From the NCBI GenBank assembly GCA_903970355.1, contig CAJCIF010000289.1, forward strand, positions 1-14,854: a stretch of 14,854 bases of DNA, given 5' to 3'. A program made the position numbers and the translations under genes. Origin of the DNA: Actinomycetota bacterium. GTDB lineage: Bacteria > Cyanobacteriota > Vampirovibrionia > Obscuribacterales > Obscuribacteraceae. The notes under the pieces were generated by a model that was not told the origin of the DNA, searched no databases, and saw nothing but the letters and a program-made list of their open reading frames with translations. Shown in pieces: positions 13,495-14,854 of this stretch (position 1 is its first letter; each line of letters opens with the position of its first letter).

Positions 13495-14854
13495 ATGTTT
13501 AATCGCAAGCTAAGCCTGGCATTGGTGCTCGCAACCAGTTTTACGTTACCGGTTGGAGCCGACAACGCCACAGTAAATGTACAAGCCAATTTCAGTAGTT
13601 CAGCTGGAACACGAAACGCCTACACAAATGGAATAGATACAACTGCTGCATTTGATCCCGCTGTTTTGGCTTCCGGGTATACAAATGCACTTGCCAGTAT
13701 GGGAACGAATTTCTGGCGATTTCACTATTACCAGTGGATGTACCAGACACCGGATTACCATCCCGGGTTGGACAACAATTTTTTCTATTACCCTGGCTGG
13801 ATGAACAACTACGACTCATCTCAACCCCAAACCATGACTTGGAATGCCGCCAAAATAAAGCAGGTGCTAAGTCAGGTACCGGCAAACGTCAAAATCATAA
13901 TTGATCTTGATTTTCCGCCAGGCATGATCGACAGCAACGGTATGTTGTTGCCTCAATACTATGGAACGTACGCCAATCTATGTGCCAGTCTGGTGGCAAT
14001 TGTGCAACCGCTGCGCACTGGCACCTACTACGAAATTATGAACGAGACCGATCTCTCCTGGGACTGGCAAGCTAGTTCTGTGGAAGACAACTATTTGCCA
14101 CAAGTTGCGCAAGTTTTCAATCAATGTGCTGTAGCCATGAAAGCGGTTGATCCCACAATTCTAGTTGGTGGGCCTGCTTATGCATATTCCAGTGACATTG
14201 CCAGCCAGCAACGGCTTTTAAACTCGATTGTGAACAATCTGGATTTCTATTCCCTGCATTATTATCCAACGGACGACATGACTATAAGCGATGCCACCAT
14301 TTATCAATATGGACAAGCGGTGGGCAATTACATGCAGCAATGGAAGGCTATGTTGCAGCAGGCAAGTCCAAGTAGACACATTCCGTTGTTTATAGACGAA
14401 TACAATATAAACCCTGAATATAACCCAACCGAGCCACGCGATATTACAAACGTAGGAGCGGTATTTGACACGATCATGAACATTGAGGCGATTGCCAATA
14501 ATGTCGAATCTATTTCCTATTGGTGCGACATTGGTGACTTTGGTGCACTCAATGATAATTACACACTGCGACCTAATGGTTATGCATTCGGTCTCCAAAA
14601 CACATTGGGAGTTGGAACCATCAATGTTTCGTCCAGCAGTAACACAACCCTAGTACAAACATTGGCATGTACTAACAACAATGGATCTAATCTCATTCTG
14701 ACCAATGAAAGCGATTCACCTACTAATGTTGCTTTGAACTTCGGCACTAGTATTCCGCAGTCCCGTGCGGTCAATGTGTATGTTCTGGATGCAACATCGT
14801 ATCGGACGTTTACTTCAACCGTTAAAAACCTCACCGCGCAGGCTTATCAGCTTA
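13495..14854 (+). CDS. Secreted GH39-like glycoside hydrolase, 3' end beyond window
   Basis: The open frame runs from ATG 13495 (AAGGGGG nine bases upstream) without a stop to the right edge, at least 453 residues. A signal peptide is evident (MFNRKLSLALVLATSFTLPV then GADN). The catalytic domain is clan GH-A-like. FWRFHYYQW is an early-barrel strand, VKIIIDLDFPP a mid-barrel strand, and the acid/base motif YYEIMNETD has Glu184. YSLHYYP is the strand-6 region, and LFIDEYN has the nucleophile Glu302. The 118-residue gap between the two Glu residues and the 'NE' then 'DEYN' motifs fit GH39 (beta-xylosidase/iduronidase type). From about 375 a beta-sandwich-like C-terminal domain begins (LACTNNNGSNLILTNESDSP), as in GH39 enzymes. 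Many Asn residues are present. The likely job is extracellular plant- or microbial-polysaccharide hydrolysis; substrate unknown. No partner CAZyme is visible inside the window. Confidence 0.88.
   Translation, partial: MFNRKLSLALVLATSFTLPVGADNATVNVQANFSSSAGTRNAYTNGIDTTAAFDPAVLASGYTNALASMGTNFWRFHYYQWMYQTPDYHPGLDNNFFYYPGWMNNYDSSQPQTMTWNAAKIKQVLSQVPANVKIIIDLDFPPGMIDSNGMLLPQYYGTYANLCASLVAIVQPLRTGTYYEIMNETDLSWDWQASSVEDNYLPQVAQVFNQCAVAMKAVDPTILVGGPAYAYSSDIASQQRLLNSIVNNLDFYSLHYYPTDDMTISDATIYQYGQAVGNYMQQWKAMLQQASPSRHIPLFIDEYNINPEYNPTEPRDITNVGAVFDTIMNIEAIANNVESISYWCDIGDFGALNDNYTLRPNGYAFGLQNTLGVGTINVSSSSNTTLVQTLACTNNNGSNLILTNESDSPTNVALNFGTSIPQSRAVNVYVLDATSYRTFTSTVKNLTAQAYQL

Noticed and set aside
14218..14834. 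Leftward open frames opposite the glycoside hydrolase (14218-14598, 14580-14834)
   Set aside because: They are antisense shadows of a strong coding frame with signal peptide and catalytic motifs. They have no ribosome sites and an implausible composition.
1..14854. Genome-wide reassignment of TGA to an amino acid
   Set aside because: TGA is the natural stop for the genes ending at 2473, 3169, 8139, 8771 and 12652, with sensible C termini, so TGA is a normal stop here.

Overview
The window looks like chromosomal DNA from a free-living Gram-negative-type bacterium of moderate GC (mid-40s per cent by eye, not computed). Several proteins resemble families I associate with the Obscuribacterales and relatives (Melainabacteria/Vampirovibrionia, non-photosynthetic relatives of cyanobacteria). 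Examples are the papain-like protein at the left end, the LRV-repeat protein, the zinc-finger membrane protein and small PH-like proteins. That placement is a recollection-based inference of moderate to low confidence. I see no rRNA, tRNA, CRISPR array, insertion sequence or phage gene.

Layout. 56-1501 (+) is a large protein with a papain-like Cys/His arrangement, facing a small cupin gene (1505-1924, -). A strong 17-bp dyad sits in the cupin promoter region, between the cupin gene and a divergent LRV-repeat protein (2102-2473, +). Next is a two-helix membrane protein with a PH-like domain (2558-3169, +). Its 3' end overlaps by nine bases the end of a long leftward operon at 6764-3161: short-chain dehydrogenase, DUF1330 protein, zinc alcohol/aldehyde reductase, TetR regulator and PspA/IM30-family coiled-coil protein. 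It reads as a self-regulated carbonyl/alcohol redox unit with a membrane-stress protein at its end. The 517-bp gap between this operon and a divergent second dehydrogenase (7282-8139, +) is not empty. It carries a 40-codon leftward gene with a near-perfect Shine-Dalgarno and its own hairpin-plus-T6 terminator, and a cluster of dyads near the operon start. The second dehydrogenase is translationally coupled (ATGA) to an unrecognised 211-aa protein.

8793-12344 is a run of five leftward genes: a secreted metalloprotease-like protein, a tandem pair of about 50 % identical PH-like proteins, a secreted thioredoxin-fold protein and an unrecognised 261-aa protein. The thioredoxin-fold gene has one in-frame TGA. 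That codon falls where the first Cys of a CxxC would be, and it is followed at the right distance by a hairpin fitting the bacterial SECIS pattern, so I call it a candidate selenoprotein. This is the most interesting signal in the window. Further right are a DUF7336-like 85-aa protein (12395-12652, +), a zinc-finger multi-pass membrane protein with a TTG start (12767-13303, -), and a secreted GH39-like glycoside hydrolase that runs off the right edge (13495-14854, +).

Most starts were chosen by Shine-Dalgarno position, and several differ from the longest open frame. TGA is used as an ordinary stop by at least five other genes here, so the genetic code is not reassigned.
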